This document shows, one piece after another, positions 32,194 through 43,513 of a stretch of 58,640 bases of DNA. The stretch comes from an uncultured Bartonella sp. (GTDB taxonomy: Bacteria > Pseudomonadota > Alphaproteobacteria > Rhizobiales > Rhizobiaceae): the NCBI RefSeq assembly GCF_945285465.1, contig NZ_CALYQK010000007.1, positions 1 through 58,640 of the forward strand. Reading direction: 5' to 3'. Both the position numbers and the translations under genes were made by a program. Position 1 is the stretch's first letter; the number at the start of each line of letters is the position of its first letter. The notes beneath the pieces were generated by a model. It was not told the DNA's origin. It searched no databases and saw only the letters and a program-made list of their open reading frames with translations.

Positions 32194-32708
32194 TGGCTTA
32201 TCTTATTGTTACCCCGCTTTCAAAATTGGCCGATATTGCAGCCCGTTATCAGCCTGGCGAGCTCATAACGCTCATGAATAAAGGGACCGCTATGGAGCGA
32301 CCGGCAATAATTGAAGAAAATTGCCACCATTATCTGGGATTTAATGACATTAATGAAGACCAAGAAGGACTCATTGCCCCGACTGATAAGGAGATTTTCA
32401 AGCTTCTTGCTATTGCTGAAAATTGGAACCGCCATTATCCGTTACTGATCAATTGTTATATGGGAATTTCCCGTTCGACGGCGGCAGCTTTTTTGATTGC
32501 CTGCGCGCTCCAGCCGAAAAAAAATGAACAAGACATTGCAAAGCTCTTGCGCAAAAATGCACCTTCAGCCACACCAAATAAGCTGATGGTTGCCCTTGCC
32601 GATAAAATCCTCGACCGTGATGGGCGCATGGAACGCGCAATTGCCGATATTGGCCGAGGTGCTGAAGCCTTCGAGGGTACGCCTTTTATTTTGCCGATAG
32701 ATGATTGA
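32193..32708 (+). CDS. Tyrosine-phosphatase-like protein
   Basis: P-loop-like INCYMGISRSTAAAFLIACAL. Confidence 0.75.
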   Translation: MAYLIVTPLSKLADIAARYQPGELITLMNKGTAMERPAIIEENCHHYLGFNDINEDQEGLIAPTDKEIFKLLAIAENWNRHYPLLINCYMGISRSTAAAFLIACALQPKKNEQDIAKLLRKNAPSATPNKLMVALADKILDRDGRMERAIADIGRGAEAFEGTPFILPIDD

Positions 32709-32896
32709 TTAGCCAACTATAGCTTATGTTTGTGTAAAAACGCCATTTGGTGGATTGCTGCCATTAATTGCACATAGCGCAGCAAGCAGCACAGAGAAAC
32801 AATATAACGAGCACTCACCGAAAGTCAGAATCAAAGTGATGAAACAGGCAGAAATGTATTCCATCTCTTTTCATTAGCGACGAAAACGTTGGCAAG

Positions 32897-33718
32897 CTAA
32901 TTATTATCCATTGAATAGATTTCATTTTCATCAGGAAAAGTACGGGCCTTGACGTCGCTGGCATATTGTTTGACAGCGTTTTCCATGCCATGCTCCAAAT
33001 CGGCATAGCGACGCACAAATTTCGGTACCCATTCACTAAAGCCTAACATATCTTCCATAACCAGAATTTGACCGTCACACTGTTTGGACGCGCCAATTCC
33101 GATTGTCGGTATAGGCATATCACGTGTTATTTTTGCGGCCAAAGGTTCGACAATCCCCTCAAGAACAATGGCAAAGGCTCCCGCTTCGGTAATTGCTGCG
33201 GCATTTTCCTCAATGCGTGGCCAATCGCTTTGTTGGCGTCCTTGCGGTTTAAAACCACCCATACTGTTAACAGATTGCGGTGTAAGACCGACATGCCCCA
33301 TAACCGGTATTCCCCTTCTTGTAAGGAAACGTATGGTTTTTGCCATTTCGACGCCGCCTTCAAGTTTTACCGCACCACATCCTGTTGCCGACAGAATGCG
33401 TGAGGCGTTGGTAAAGGCCTGTTCGGGACTTTTCCCATATGATCCGAATGGCATATCAACAACAATAAGGGCATGTTTAGAACTGCGGACGACCGCGCTA
33501 CCATGCATAACCATCATATCGACAGTTACCGGCAAAGTTGAATCAAAACCGTGCATCACCATGCCAACACTATCGCCGACCAGCAAAAAATCACAATAAG
33601 GATCAGCAATTCGCGCACTATAGGCAGAATAGGCGGTAAGAGAGACAATTGGCTCGCCACCTTTACGGGCTTTTATTTGCGGCGCAGTTATACGCTTAAT
33701 CTGTTCTTGTTTACTCAC
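32897..33718 (-). CDS. panB: 3-methyl-2-oxobutanoate hydroxymethyltransferase
   Basis: [44 protein letters not shown]. Confidence 0.96.
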   Translation of the reverse strand: MSKQEQIKRITAPQIKARKGGEPIVSLTAYSAYSARIADPYCDFLLVGDSVGMVMHGFDSTLPVTVDMMVMHGSAVVRSSKHALIVVDMPFGSYGKSPEQAFTNASRILSATGCGAVKLEGGVEMAKTIRFLTRRGIPVMGHVGLTPQSVNSMGGFKPQGRQQSDWPRIEENAAAITEAGAFAIVLEGIVEPLAAKITRDMPIPTIGIGASKQCDGQILVMEDMLGFSEWVPKFVRRYADLEHGMENAVKQYASDVKARTFPDENEIYSMDNN

Positions 33719-34577
33719 TTATATCACCTTTTTTGCAAAAAATATGCTGGTCGATCAGCCGGACGGAACCGAACCTTACCGTCAATAACAACACCGTCGG
33801 TTTTACAATTTGTCCGCTGACTTCTGCCAATGTTTCCCCATCACGAAAATCTATTGCTTCCGTAATTGCGCGTGGCTCTTTGGTCAAGACCGAAACAATA
33901 GAATTATAGAGAGTTGCGACATTACGCTCACCTTTTTGAAATAACGCATCGGCGGCTTTCCAACTCTGTGGAATAATAACTGCAGCCTTACGATCTTCCG
34001 GTGTCAGCAATGTGTTGCGCGACGAACTTGCCACCCCGTCATCATCGCGAAGGATGGGTACTGTTACAATTTTTACCGGGAAAGCGAGGTCTTTTACCAT
34101 ACGGCGGATAATGACCACTTGTTGGTAGTCTTTTTCGCCAAAAAAAGCTTTATCAGGCTGAACGATATTAAAGAGCTTGGCAACGACCGTTGTAACGCCA
34201 CAAAAATGATGCGGGCGTAATTTTCCGATCAATATGTCTGAAAGTCCTGCCACTTCAACGCTTGTGACATTTCCTTCCGGCCACATCTCTTCAACCGAGG
34301 GCGCAAAAACATAATCAACACCGGCTTTTTCAAGAAGCGCACAGTCACCTTCAAGATCACGCGGATAAGATGCATAATCTTCGTCAGGACCAAATTGTTT
34401 GGGGTTGACGAAGATTGACACGATTGTTCGCTCACACTCGCCTTTCGATTTATCGACGAGCGACAAATGTCCGTGGTGGAGTGCGCCCATTGTCGCAACA
34501 AGCCCGATTGTCAAACCGAGATGCCGGTCATCTGCCAATTGGCGACGAACATCATCAATTGTTTTTAATATTTTCAT
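33711..34577 (-). CDS. panC: Pantothenate synthetase
   Basis: [46 protein letters not shown]. Confidence 0.96.
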   Translation of the reverse strand: MKILKTIDDVRRQLADDRHLGLTIGLVATMGALHHGHLSLVDKSKGECERTIVSIFVNPKQFGPDEDYASYPRDLEGDCALLEKAGVDYVFAPSVEEMWPEGNVTSVEVAGLSDILIGKLRPHHFCGVTTVVAKLFNIVQPDKAFFGEKDYQQVVIIRRMVKDLAFPVKIVTVPILRDDDGVASSSRNTLLTPEDRKAAVIIPQSWKAADALFQKGERNVATLYNSIVSVLTKEPRAITEAIDFRDGETLAEVSGQIVKPTVLLLTVRFGSVRLIDQHIFCKKGDISE

Positions 34578-34641
34578 TTTACCCGTCCAAAAGCTCTGCG
34601 GTGTGGTCGAAAAGCTGGATTAGAATTCTTGAACGTCGCTA

Positions 34642-35130
34642 TTATTTTTCAGGTATTACCCCATAACCGGCAACCATCGCTTCAGCAATTTTAACTTCCA
34701 TAGCATTGGTTGCGCCGCTCACGCCGACGGCCCCAACAACAACATCGTTATTCATTACCGGAACACCGCCCCCAAGTGGTATCATGTGGGGCAGTTTTGC
34801 AATAGCTGGTTCATCGCCATTAACGCGCTGCATATTGACTGACGTTTTTACCCTGAAAAGTGCGGCCGATTTGGCTTTCGCAATAGCCGCATCAATGCAT
34901 CCATAAGGCGCATGATCCATACGGTCAAACGTAATAAGACTACCACTTGGATCAACAATTGCCATACAAACATTAACTTTCAAAGTCTCGGCTGTTGTGT
35001 GCCCCTTTGCAATGAGGTTACGTGCATCATCAAGTGCCAGAACAGGGATTGTGTACTCACCAAGAGCTGTGGCAGAAAACAGCGAAGCCGCAGCCGCCAG
35101 ACATAATAGTTTTTTGAGCGGATTTTTCAT
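34642..35130 (-). CDS. GlcG/HbpS-family heme-binding-like secreted protein
   Basis: VCMAIVDPSGSLITFDRMDHAP...GGVPVMNNDVVVGAVGVSGA; signal peptide MKNPLKKLLCLAAAASLFSATALG. Confidence 0.82.
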   Translation of the reverse strand: MKNPLKKLLCLAAAASLFSATALGEYTIPVLALDDARNLIAKGHTTAETLKVNVCMAIVDPSGSLITFDRMDHAPYGCIDAAIAKAKSAALFRVKTSVNMQRVNGDEPAIAKLPHMIPLGGGVPVMNNDVVVGAVGVSGATNAMEVKIAEAMVAGYGVIPEK

Positions 35131-35616
35131 TGGTTCATCCATAACGATAATATTCATTTTGCGAGTTGGAGCCGTGGAGCCTTTGCCCATAAAGTTGACC
35201 GGTACCAAGCGCCGACGTACCACGATAACTTTGTCCCTTTGATTTGAAATTCAATAAAGACAAAGCAATAGTCAGATAATGATTATACGTAAAATTGCTT
35301 ATCATATGAAAGTCGTCGCAGCACAATATAATTAAAACGAAAAAACAGCCGATCAATGTGATTTTGTCTTTGATCGACCTTTTTATAAAAACCAAAAATT
35401 CGTAAAAGAACTGCTAACATCGACTTTATCAAATGCGTATCAGCCTATTTCTGCTAATTTTTTATTCTTTTTGCAAAGTGATTTGGTGGTGCGTTTTTTT
35501 TGCAACAAACAACACAATAGATAACCATAATAAAGGGCATTGCACTAAATGATAGCGCTATTATGACAGATGTCGTTTATTGTTTAAAAAAAATTTATAA
35601 CCATTTTCAAATAAAT

Positions 35617-36345
35617 TTATTGAGCTGCTTTTGCCAGAATTTCAATAAAACCGTCACGCACTTTCGGTGGCTCAATTCCGCGGGCGTTCCATACATTGCG
35701 CGCAAGAAAATATCCCGTCAAAATAAATCCGTTTTTAATTTCCGCAAAGTCACTCGGTCGTCCGGATTTTTTTAAAAGAAACTCCGGCAATACCAATAAT
35801 TTGTCTTTCCATGGTTTTCCCGCCTCTTCACACACGGCGCGTGCCGATTTTGGCGAAACATAGACAAGCTTCTCCCGGCTTCCTGTTGCCGCACATCGGC
35901 TCAAATCAAGACCAAACCCCATTGCTTCCAGCAATCGCATCTCGAAGCGCACCATCAATTCACCGGTTATCATTTTGTTTTCAAAATTTCCGACAAGAAG
36001 TTCGAATATATCAAAAAGTGCCGGATAAGGATCGCGCTCGGGCAAAAGTCTGATATGGGAAGAAGCAAGCTGAAGCGCATAAAGAGCAAGCGGATCGAGC
36101 ATTATTTGCGAAGCGTTAAACTCTACCGCCTCGACGCGAAAACTTCCAAGATGCTCATCAAGTCTTGCCCACCATTCGGCAATAACGCTGTTACCCGGCT
36201 GTAAAACAGCATTCATTTTACGTGACCGTCCCCCCTTGACCAGACCAAGATGACGGCCATGAGTGCGGGTTATCACTTCAAGAATGGCGCTTGTTTCACC
36301 GTGTTGCTTCGTGCCGAGCACAAAGGCCTGCTCTTTCCATTCCAT
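35617..36345 (-). CDS. recO: DNA repair protein RecO
   Basis: MEWKEQAFVLGTKQHGETSAILEVITRTHGRHLGLVKGGRSR. Confidence 0.95.
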   Translation of the reverse strand: MEWKEQAFVLGTKQHGETSAILEVITRTHGRHLGLVKGGRSRKMNAVLQPGNSVIAEWWARLDEHLGSFRVEAVEFNASQIMLDPLALYALQLASSHIRLLPERDPYPALFDIFELLVGNFENKMITGELMVRFEMRLLEAMGFGLDLSRCAATGSREKLVYVSPKSARAVCEEAGKPWKDKLLVLPEFLLKKSGRPSDFAEIKNGFILTGYFLARNVWNARGIEPPKVRDGFIEILAKAAQ

Positions 36346-36347
36346 CT

Positions 36348-37259
36348 TTAATTTGAATAGTCCAACCCCATTTCACGATATCGCTCCGGATCGTCGCCCC
36401 AGGATTTACGCACTTTAACGAATAAAAAAAGATGCACTTTTTGTTGCAGAATTTCCATAAGCTCTTTGCGTGCTGCCTGGCCAATAGCCTTGATTGTCTC
36501 GCCTTTTGCTCCCAATACAATCTTTTTTTGTCCCTCACGCTCCACATAAATAATCTGGTTGATTTTCACAGAGCCGTCGGCGCGCTCTTCCCAACTTTCT
36601 GTTTCGACAGTCGAAGCATAAGGCAGTTCATTATGCAGGCGCAGGTAAAGTTTCTCGCGCGTAATTTCGGCAGCAAGCTGGCGCATTGGCATATCTGAAA
36701 TCTGGTCTTCGGGATAATACCAAGGCCCTTCCGGTAGTTTTTTTGCCAGATAGTCGAGAAGATCGTTACAACCGGAACCTTTTAAAGCCGAGACCATAAA
36801 TGTTTGCGAAAATTGGTGTCCTTCATTTAATTTGGCGCTCAGTTCAAGCAGCGACGGACGGGCAACAGCATCTACCTTGTTGATGACAAGGATTTTTTCC
36901 TGCTTGATTTTTGGCAAAGAAGCTAAAATTTCTTCCGTCTTTTCATCAAGCCCTTTTTCCGCGTCGACGACAACGAGCACAATATCAGCATCTCTTGCGC
37001 CATTCCAAGCTGTTGATACCATTGCCCGATCAAGGCGTCGTTTCGGAGTGAAAAATCCCGGTGTATCAACAAAAACAATCTGGCAACGATCGTGAATGAC
37101 AATACCACGCACCAAGGCCCGTGTTGTCTGCACCTTGTGGGTAACAATTGAAACTTTTGCGCCAACCAACCGGTTAATCAGGGTGGACTTTCCTACATTT
37201 GTGGCACCAATCAAGGCTACAAAACCTGAATGGGTCGGTGTTTGTTCATTCATTGACAT
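36348..37259 (-). CDS. era: GTPase Era
   Basis: GATNVGKSTLINRLVG, VDTPGFF, NKVD; C-terminal KH domain; start trimmed to MSMNEQTP. Confidence 0.96.
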   Translation of the reverse strand: MSMNEQTPTHSGFVALIGATNVGKSTLINRLVGAKVSIVTHKVQTTRALVRGIVIHDRCQIVFVDTPGFFTPKRRLDRAMVSTAWNGARDADIVLVVVDAEKGLDEKTEEILASLPKIKQEKILVINKVDAVARPSLLELSAKLNEGHQFSQTFMVSALKGSGCNDLLDYLAKKLPEGPWYYPEDQISDMPMRQLAAEITREKLYLRLHNELPYASTVETESWEERADGSVKINQIIYVEREGQKKIVLGAKGETIKAIGQAARKELMEILQQKVHLFLFVKVRKSWGDDPERYREMGLDYSN

Positions 37260-37953
37260 TTCTTTCGACTTCTTCCCAAACCCCCTCACGCACTAAAAGT
37301 TTTTCGGCCGCAGCCCGCTCTGCCTGGCGTTTTGACCGCCCCCGCCCCATTTCTGGAGCAAATCCGGAAATTCTGACTTCAATGTCGAAAACAGGATCAT
37401 GATCCGGCCCGTGGCGTTTGACCAACCGATATTGTGGCTGTGCCCCATTTTGTGTATGCGCCCATTCTTGCAGTTCTGTTTTTGCATCACGACGGTTGGC
37501 GTCCGACTGACGGGCACGTTCTTCCCAATAACGACAAATAAAAGGACGAACGCCATCAAGCCCTTCATCAAGATAAATAACAGCAATCAATGCTTCGACT
37601 ACATCGGCATGCATGTTCGCCAGACGATGCTCGTCAAGATTTTTCATTTCCGCCCCGACATAAACAATATCGGGCAAACCGATTTCCAGCGCTATTTCGG
37701 CACAGGTGCCAGCATTGACCAGACCATTAAGACGCACCGACAGCTCGCCCTCACTGGCGCGGGGGAAAAAACGGAAAAGCATTTCGGCAACAAGAAGCCC
37801 CAATACCCTATCACCCAGAAATTCCAGTCTTTCATAATTACCATGGTTTTGGTCCTGAACACTGGAATGGGTTAATGCGCGCCGCAGCCGCTCTTCATTT
37901 TTAAATATATGGCCGGTCGCCCGCTCAAGTTTTTCGACTTTCTGTCGATTCAT
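37246..37953 (-). CDS. rnc: Ribonuclease III
   Basis: ERLEFLGDRVLGLLVAEML and C-terminal dsRBD. Confidence 0.96.
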   Translation of the reverse strand: MNRQKVEKLERATGHIFKNEERLRRALTHSSVQDQNHGNYERLEFLGDRVLGLLVAEMLFRFFPRASEGELSVRLNGLVNAGTCAEIALEIGLPDIVYVGAEMKNLDEHRLANMHADVVEALIAVIYLDEGLDGVRPFICRYWEERARQSDANRRDAKTELQEWAHTQNGAQPQYRLVKRHGPDHDPVFDIEVRISGFAPEMGRGRSKRQAERAAAEKLLVREGVWEEVERNVNE

Positions 37954-37962
37954 TACAACATC

Positions 37963-38754
37963 CTATTTATCAAGCGGGAAATATTTGATTGTATTAACCG
38001 AGGTCAACAATCTATCCCACCTTATATCAAACGGCCAACGCCAAATTTTCCATGCACTTGTTCCATTTCCTATGGAAAAGAATATGAGATTCGCGCGACC
38101 GACAAGATTTTCATACGGTACATAACCAACATTCATACGGCTATCGTCAGAACGATCACGATTATCCCCCATCATGAAGTAATAGCCCTGTGGTACTTCA
38201 AATAGCTTGGTGTCGTCCAGTTCCGGATAAAATTCCATATCAAGAGTATTATAGGTTACACCATTCGGCAATGTTTCCTGATACACATCGACGGGCCGCG
38301 CTACCTCTGTAATATCAGCATTGGTAATCTGTCCGACAAACTGTCGCGGTACCGCTTCATCGTTTATATAAAGTGTCCCGCCACGCATCTGTATCTTATC
38401 TCCGGGAAGGCCGACAAGACGCTTGATGTAATAATCCCCAATCCTGTTGGGCGGACGAAATACAACAATATCGCCCCGCTTCGGCTGACTGGCGAATATA
38501 CGCCCGGAAAAAAGATCCGGCGAAAAAGGTATCGAATATCGTGAATAACCATAGGCAAATTTGGATACGAAGAGATAATCGCCGACAAGCAGCGTCGGAC
38601 GCATTGAACCGGAAGGAATTGTAAAAGGCTGAAACAGAACCGTCTGGAACAGGACAGCTATAATGAGCGCCTGCACGACAATAGAGATCAGTTCAACACC
38701 GCCTCCACCTTTTTTACCCGAAGGTGCATCTTGTGTATTTTCAGTTCCGCTCAT
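37963..38754 (-). CDS. lepB: Signal peptidase I
   Basis: IPSGSMRPTLLVGDYLFVSKF, RGDIVVFR, MGDNRDRSDDSR. Confidence 0.96.
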   Translation of the reverse strand: MSGTENTQDAPSGKKGGGGVELISIVVQALIIAVLFQTVLFQPFTIPSGSMRPTLLVGDYLFVSKFAYGYSRYSIPFSPDLFSGRIFASQPKRGDIVVFRPPNRIGDYYIKRLVGLPGDKIQMRGGTLYINDEAVPRQFVGQITNADITEVARPVDVYQETLPNGVTYNTLDMEFYPELDDTKLFEVPQGYYFMMGDNRDRSDDSRMNVGYVPYENLVGRANLIFFSIGNGTSAWKIWRWPFDIRWDRLLTSVNTIKYFPLDK

Positions 38755-38820
38755 TTTAATACTGCCTTTTTATTACAGCCCATTTTATCCTTCACAATCA
38801 TCCATTAACGGTATAGCGCA

Positions 38821-39231
38821 CTAATTGCCATCTCCAAGAGCAACAGCTTCGATAATAACGAAAGCTTGAGCCCAGGGAAAATCATCTGTAATTGTTAGAT
38901 GAATCACAGCTTTATGTGCTTCAGGTATTAACTGTTCAAGAAATGTTTTTGCGTGATTGGTGAGCATCATTGTCGGCTTGCCATTCGGTAAATTGACAAC
39001 CCCCATATCCTTCCACCAGACGCCTTGTGAAATACCTGTGCCAAGTGCTTTAGCACATGCTTCTTTTGCGGCAAAACGTTTAGCATAAGATGCGATACGA
39101 TTTTTCCGCCCCTCCGATTTTTTTTGTTCGACAGGTGTGAAAATGCGCTCGATAAACCGATTGCCATGACGGTTAAGCACTTTTTCAACTCTGCGAATAT
39201 CTATCATATCGCTTCCGATACCAATAATCAC
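38821..39231 (-). CDS. acpS: Holo-[acyl-carrier-protein] synthase
   Basis: [37 protein letters not shown]. Confidence 0.95.
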   Translation of the reverse strand: MIIGIGSDMIDIRRVEKVLNRHGNRFIERIFTPVEQKKSEGRKNRIASYAKRFAAKEACAKALGTGISQGVWWKDMGVVNLPNGKPTMMLTNHAKTFLEQLIPEAHKAVIHLTITDDFPWAQAFVIIEAVALGDGN

Positions 39232-39839
39232 TATAAAGCTTCCCGTTTTTGCTCTTTACCAAGTCTTATCCGAATCTTTTCAGCCATTTTTTCCTGGCGA
39301 TGTTTTTGAAATTGCCGTGTGGCGCGATAGGCACAAATATAGGCCAATCCGCCAAGGAAAAGGCCTAATATAAGACCGCCAAAAAGTATCGGCTTCATAA
39401 CCGTATCCCACGCTTCAAGAAGAATCCCCCAAGCCTGGGACACCGACAATCCTTCAAACATCGCCCTGATTTCGGCAAGCGGTATTTCATCCACATTACC
39501 GAAAAACGAAAAACAAAAATGTCCGAGCTTATAGTCGACCATAACAATGGGCAAAAAAGTCAGAGGGTTAGATAACATCGTACCCAAAATAGCGGCGGCG
39601 ACATTGCCGCGCAGAAGCCACGTAACCAGGCCTGCCAATATAATATGAAGACCAAATAACGGAGAACTGGCCGCCAAAACACCAATTGCCAATCCCAACG
39701 CCACCTGATGTGGTGTTGCAGAAATACGCAGCAACCTTTTACCATAATATTTCAAAGATCGTGAAAACGAGCGACGCGGCCACAGCCACAAACGTATCCG
39801 TTCCAAGACTCTTACAGGTTTTCGTCGGCGAAAAAGCAT
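39231..39839 (-). CDS. DUF2062 membrane protein
   Basis: [28 protein letters not shown]; adjacent to acpS. Confidence 0.8.
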   Translation of the reverse strand: MLFRRRKPVRVLERIRLWLWPRRSFSRSLKYYGKRLLRISATPHQVALGLAIGVLAASSPLFGLHIILAGLVTWLLRGNVAAAILGTMLSNPLTFLPIVMVDYKLGHFCFSFFGNVDEIPLAEIRAMFEGLSVSQAWGILLEAWDTVMKPILFGGLILGLFLGGLAYICAYRATRQFQKHRQEKMAEKIRIRLGKEQKREAL

Positions 39840-40012
39840 TTTGTTTTCATATCCGCGCCGCGATCACGAAACAATCCTTAATATTCAAATTACGATCCTA
39901 ACCCGAAAATTCCACCATTCATCCAAACACATTCGTTTTATCGACCCAAATTTTAACTTGCCGGTCTTTTTTTTAAAAGTTAAAAATATCTCTCCATGGG
40001 AGCGAGGGAACT

Positions 40013-41209
40013 ATGAACATAACGAAAAGCACTGCAAATATTCAAGTAGAAACAACTTTTATTTCGATAATCTTGGCCGTCAGTTGTGGACACTTTCTCA
40101 ATGACGTCATGCAATCCATGCTTCCCGCCATATATCCCATTTTACGAGAAAATTATGGCCTTACCTTTCTCCAGATAGGCGTTATTACTGCCGTATACCA
40201 GATAACCGGGTCGGTTCTGCAACCAATTATCGGTTTTTATACCGATAAAAAACCGAGTCCCTATTCCCTCCCCTTTGCTTCCGCATCAACGATGACAGGG
40301 CTGCTCATGCTTGCCAATGCCCGCCATTATTATATGTTACTTGTGGGAGCGGCCTTTGTCGGGCTGGGGTCATCTATTTTCCATCCCGAAGCTTCGCGCG
40401 TTGCCAGACTTGCTTCCGGCGGAAAATATGGGCTTGCCCAATCAATTTTCCAGGTCGGTGGCAATAGCGGTGCCGCGATTGGTCCGGTCATTGCTGCACT
40501 TTTTATCAGCAAGCAACAACGCATAGGCTGGTTATCAATTCTTGCATTCTTCGGCATCATTATTCTTTTTTTCATCAGTCACTGGTATGCCAACAACCTT
40601 AAACAGCGTCTGGAAAGAAAGCCTCCCGCAACAAAACCGGCGTTACCGAAATCTCAAGTACGAAATGCCATATTCGTTCTCGTTGGGCTGATGTTTGCAA
40701 AATATGTCTATATGGCAAGCATGCAAAACTATTACATATTCTACACAATGGAAAAATTCGGTGTCAGCCTCCATCAGGCGCAACTTTTGTTATTTCTCTA
40801 TCTTGGTGGCATCGCAATCGGAACAATATTCGGCGGCCCGATCGGTGACCGTATCGGAGCACAAACAGTTATTTGGGTATCGATACTCGGTGTATTTCCA
40901 TTCACAGTTATTTTACCATTCGTGAATTTGCCCTTAACGGCCATACTCACGGTCGTTATCGGAATAATTCTCGCCTCTGCGTTTCCGGCCATTGTTATTT
41001 TTGCTCAAGAACTTATGCCAGGAAAAATCGGTACTGTTGCCGGGCTTTTTTTCGGTCTGTCATTTGGTATCGGGGCTCTTTCTTCCGCCGCTCTCGGTCG
41101 CGTTATGGATCTTATCGGTTCACAGGCGATGTTTGAAATCTGCTCATATATGCCTTTACTCGGATTAAGCGCAGTGTTTCTACCCAAGCTGAGAACCGGC
41201 CATAGTTGA
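40013..41209 (+). CDS. MFS transporter, fosmidomycin-resistance (Fsr)-like
   Basis: 12-TM-like protein with GHFLNDVMQSMLPAIYPILRENYGLTFLQIGVIT. Confidence 0.82.
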   Translation: MNITKSTANIQVETTFISIILAVSCGHFLNDVMQSMLPAIYPILRENYGLTFLQIGVITAVYQITGSVLQPIIGFYTDKKPSPYSLPFASASTMTGLLMLANARHYYMLLVGAAFVGLGSSIFHPEASRVARLASGGKYGLAQSIFQVGGNSGAAIGPVIAALFISKQQRIGWLSILAFFGIIILFFISHWYANNLKQRLERKPPATKPALPKSQVRNAIFVLVGLMFAKYVYMASMQNYYIFYTMEKFGVSLHQAQLLLFLYLGGIAIGTIFGGPIGDRIGAQTVIWVSILGVFPFTVILPFVNLPLTAILTVVIGIILASAFPAIVIFAQELMPGKIGTVAGLFFGLSFGIGALSSAALGRVMDLIGSQAMFEICSYMPLLGLSAVFLPKLRTGHS

Positions 41210-41270
41210 GTGTGAAAATGCCAATTCAATATACCGAGACAAAGATGCACATCTTTTGCCATTCAACGCA

Positions 41271-42605
41271 TTAGACAGCTGCACTAAACTGCGCAATATT
41301 TTGTTGCCGATACGTATCAAACAATGCCGCGACAGCCCGCACAAAGGGGCGTCCATCTTCGGTCATCTCGATCACACCGTTATGTTCAACCGCAACACCA
41401 TCATTAATAATGGGGCGCAAGCGAACGAGCGCATCCTGATATCTTTCTTTGCCCCCATAACAGGAAAGATCGAGCTTGAAATTACACATCAAGTCGGCAA
41501 TCATTTTACCGCGAAGCCGATCTTCGTCATTTGTTGCGATGCCGCGTACCGTTGCCATTTCATTTGCATCAATCGTCCGGCGATATTGGGCGATACCGGA
41601 AACCGTCTGGGCAAATCCTTCATGAAATTCAGAAATTGACGAACATCCAAAACCAATCAATATTGGACAATCGTCATCTGTATAGCCCTGAAAATTACGA
41701 TGCAGGTTATGCTCTTTCGCGGCTATGGCCAAATGATCGTCAGGAAGCGCAAAATGGTCTATCCCAATTGGCAAATAGCCCATTTTTACAAGATCTCTTT
41801 CCACTGCCTGCGCCTGATAAAACCGTTCAAGCGGCCCCGGTAACAAAGCAGCGTCGATCAGTTTCTGGTTTGCTCTTCTCTTCGGTAAATGGGCATAACC
41901 ATAGCAGGCAATGCGGCTCGGTTTATAGCTGCCAATGGTTTTACAGGTCTCGTGAAGAGTATCGAGTGTCTGCAAAGGCAGCCCATAAATCAAATCGAAA
42001 TTGATATGTTTGATTCCCGCTTCACGTAGATAATCGACAGAACGCTCGACAACCGCCGCAGGCTGGATACGCCCGATTGCTTTTTGCACTTCCAGATTGA
42101 CATCCTGAACACCCAGGCTAACGCGATTTACGTCAATTCCAAGCAATGTTTCCACAAGATCGTGCGTCACGGTACGCGGGTCAAGTTCAATGGCGTGTTC
42201 ACCCTTTTCATCAAACACAAAAAACTCGCGTAGCGTATCCATAATTGCCTGAAAAGACTTTCGTGGCAAAATCGACGGTGTCCCGCCACCCCAGTGAAGA
42301 TGGACAACACGGGGTTTGCCTTGAAGATGCCGTGCTTGCAAACGTATATCTTTTATAACACTTTCGCCATAGCCGACGATAGCATCGTCTTTAACCGTTG
42401 CTTTGGCGTGACAGCCGCAATAATAACAAAGCTGACGGCAATAAGGGACATGAATATAAAGTGAAACTGCCTCGCCGGGCTTGATGTGGCTTAGCCACGT
42501 TGCCCTTTGCATATCATTCACTGTGACAAAATCCGCAGCTGTCGGATAGGACGTATAACGGGGTACTGCCAATGTCGCGTAATGCAACAGTGTTTCCGTC
42601 TTCAT
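41271..42605 (-). CDS. hemN: Oxygen-independent coproporphyrinogen III oxidase
   Basis: YIHVPYCRQLCYYCGCHAK radical-SAM motif, WGGGTPS. Confidence 0.95.
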   Translation of the reverse strand: MKTETLLHYATLAVPRYTSYPTAADFVTVNDMQRATWLSHIKPGEAVSLYIHVPYCRQLCYYCGCHAKATVKDDAIVGYGESVIKDIRLQARHLQGKPRVVHLHWGGGTPSILPRKSFQAIMDTLREFFVFDEKGEHAIELDPRTVTHDLVETLLGIDVNRVSLGVQDVNLEVQKAIGRIQPAAVVERSVDYLREAGIKHINFDLIYGLPLQTLDTLHETCKTIGSYKPSRIACYGYAHLPKRRANQKLIDAALLPGPLERFYQAQAVERDLVKMGYLPIGIDHFALPDDHLAIAAKEHNLHRNFQGYTDDDCPILIGFGCSSISEFHEGFAQTVSGIAQYRRTIDANEMATVRGIATNDEDRLRGKMIADLMCNFKLDLSCYGGKERYQDALVRLRPIINDGVAVEHNGVIEMTEDGRPFVRAVAALFDTYRQQNIAQFSAAV

Positions 42606-42640
42606 CGCATTTCCTTCCTGTTAATGTGCAGATATCAAAA

Positions 42641-42657
42641 TTAAGAATGATTATCAA
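42641..42657 (-). promoter_or_regulatory. Fur/iron-box-like site upstream of hemN
   Basis: Minus strand TTGATAATCATTCTTAA; TGATAATnATTCTTA matches 12/14 arm positions of TGATAAT-N-ATTATCA. Confidence 0.35.
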
Positions 42658-42675
42658 ATAGTCACAGCGCAAGCA

Positions 42676-43440
42676 TTATTCAACATCGTCACCAATTACC
42701 GCAATTCGCTTCAGAGCTGCACGGTTGACAATCTCGACCTGATTAACGGAAACAAGTTTTATCACACCTTGGACTTTCAATTTTGAAAAGCAGCGGCTGA
42801 CGGTCTCGATCGTCAAACCCAGATGATCGGCAATATCTGTCCGGTTCATCAACAATTTCAACGGCGAAGACTTCAAACGGCTATTTTCCATACGTTGCAT
42901 AAGATCGTAGAGAAAACGCGCAATCTTTTCCACCGGTGCCAGCCGGCTCAATATCAGTTGATTCTCATAAGACCGTTGCAATTCGGCCTTTGCCATAGCA
43001 AGAAAGCGGTCACGCACCGATATATGTTTACGAAAAAATAAATCGACACTTTCACGGTCGAATGCACAAACAACGACTGGTGTAAGTGTTTCCGCTGTCA
43101 AAATATGGGTACCCGTATCGGTAAAGCCGAGAAAATCGCCGGGAAAAGCAAATCCGGTAATACAGCGACGGCCATCATTGAGCGTTTTGACAAGTCGTAC
43201 CGCTCCCGAAACAACGGTATAGACCTTCTTGCGATATCTACCTTCCTGAAAAATCATTGCTCCGGAAGGATAGGTTTGGCGAAGCTTTAAAATTTCCAGT
43301 TCCGCCAATTCTTGATCACCTAACGGTGCGCACATCGCCAGATCATGCACTATGCATGACTGACAATGTCCTGCTTCATTGATGTCATCCGAACAATGAA
43401 AACAACGATCGTTTAAGGTCGAAGTCAAATTTGATCCCAT
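42676..43440 (-). CDS. Crp/Fnr-family transcriptional regulator (FnrL-like)
   Basis: N-terminal cysteines CFHCSDDINEAGHCQSCIVHDLAMC; C-terminal HTH DIADHLGLTIETVSRCFSKL. Confidence 0.9.
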   Translation of the reverse strand: MGSNLTSTLNDRCFHCSDDINEAGHCQSCIVHDLAMCAPLGDQELAELEILKLRQTYPSGAMIFQEGRYRKKVYTVVSGAVRLVKTLNDGRRCITGFAFPGDFLGFTDTGTHILTAETLTPVVVCAFDRESVDLFFRKHISVRDRFLAMAKAELQRSYENQLILSRLAPVEKIARFLYDLMQRMENSRLKSSPLKLLMNRTDIADHLGLTIETVSRCFSKLKVQGVIKLVSVNQVEIVNRAALKRIAVIGDDVE

Positions 43441-43513
43441 ATATGATTATGTCGAACTCCCGCTTACGCTCGAACTACCATAACACAAATATGATAAATT
43501 TAAACAAAAACAA

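Noticed and set aside
35563-35775. 70-aa ORF over the end of recO
   Set aside because: Antisense to recO with no independent support.
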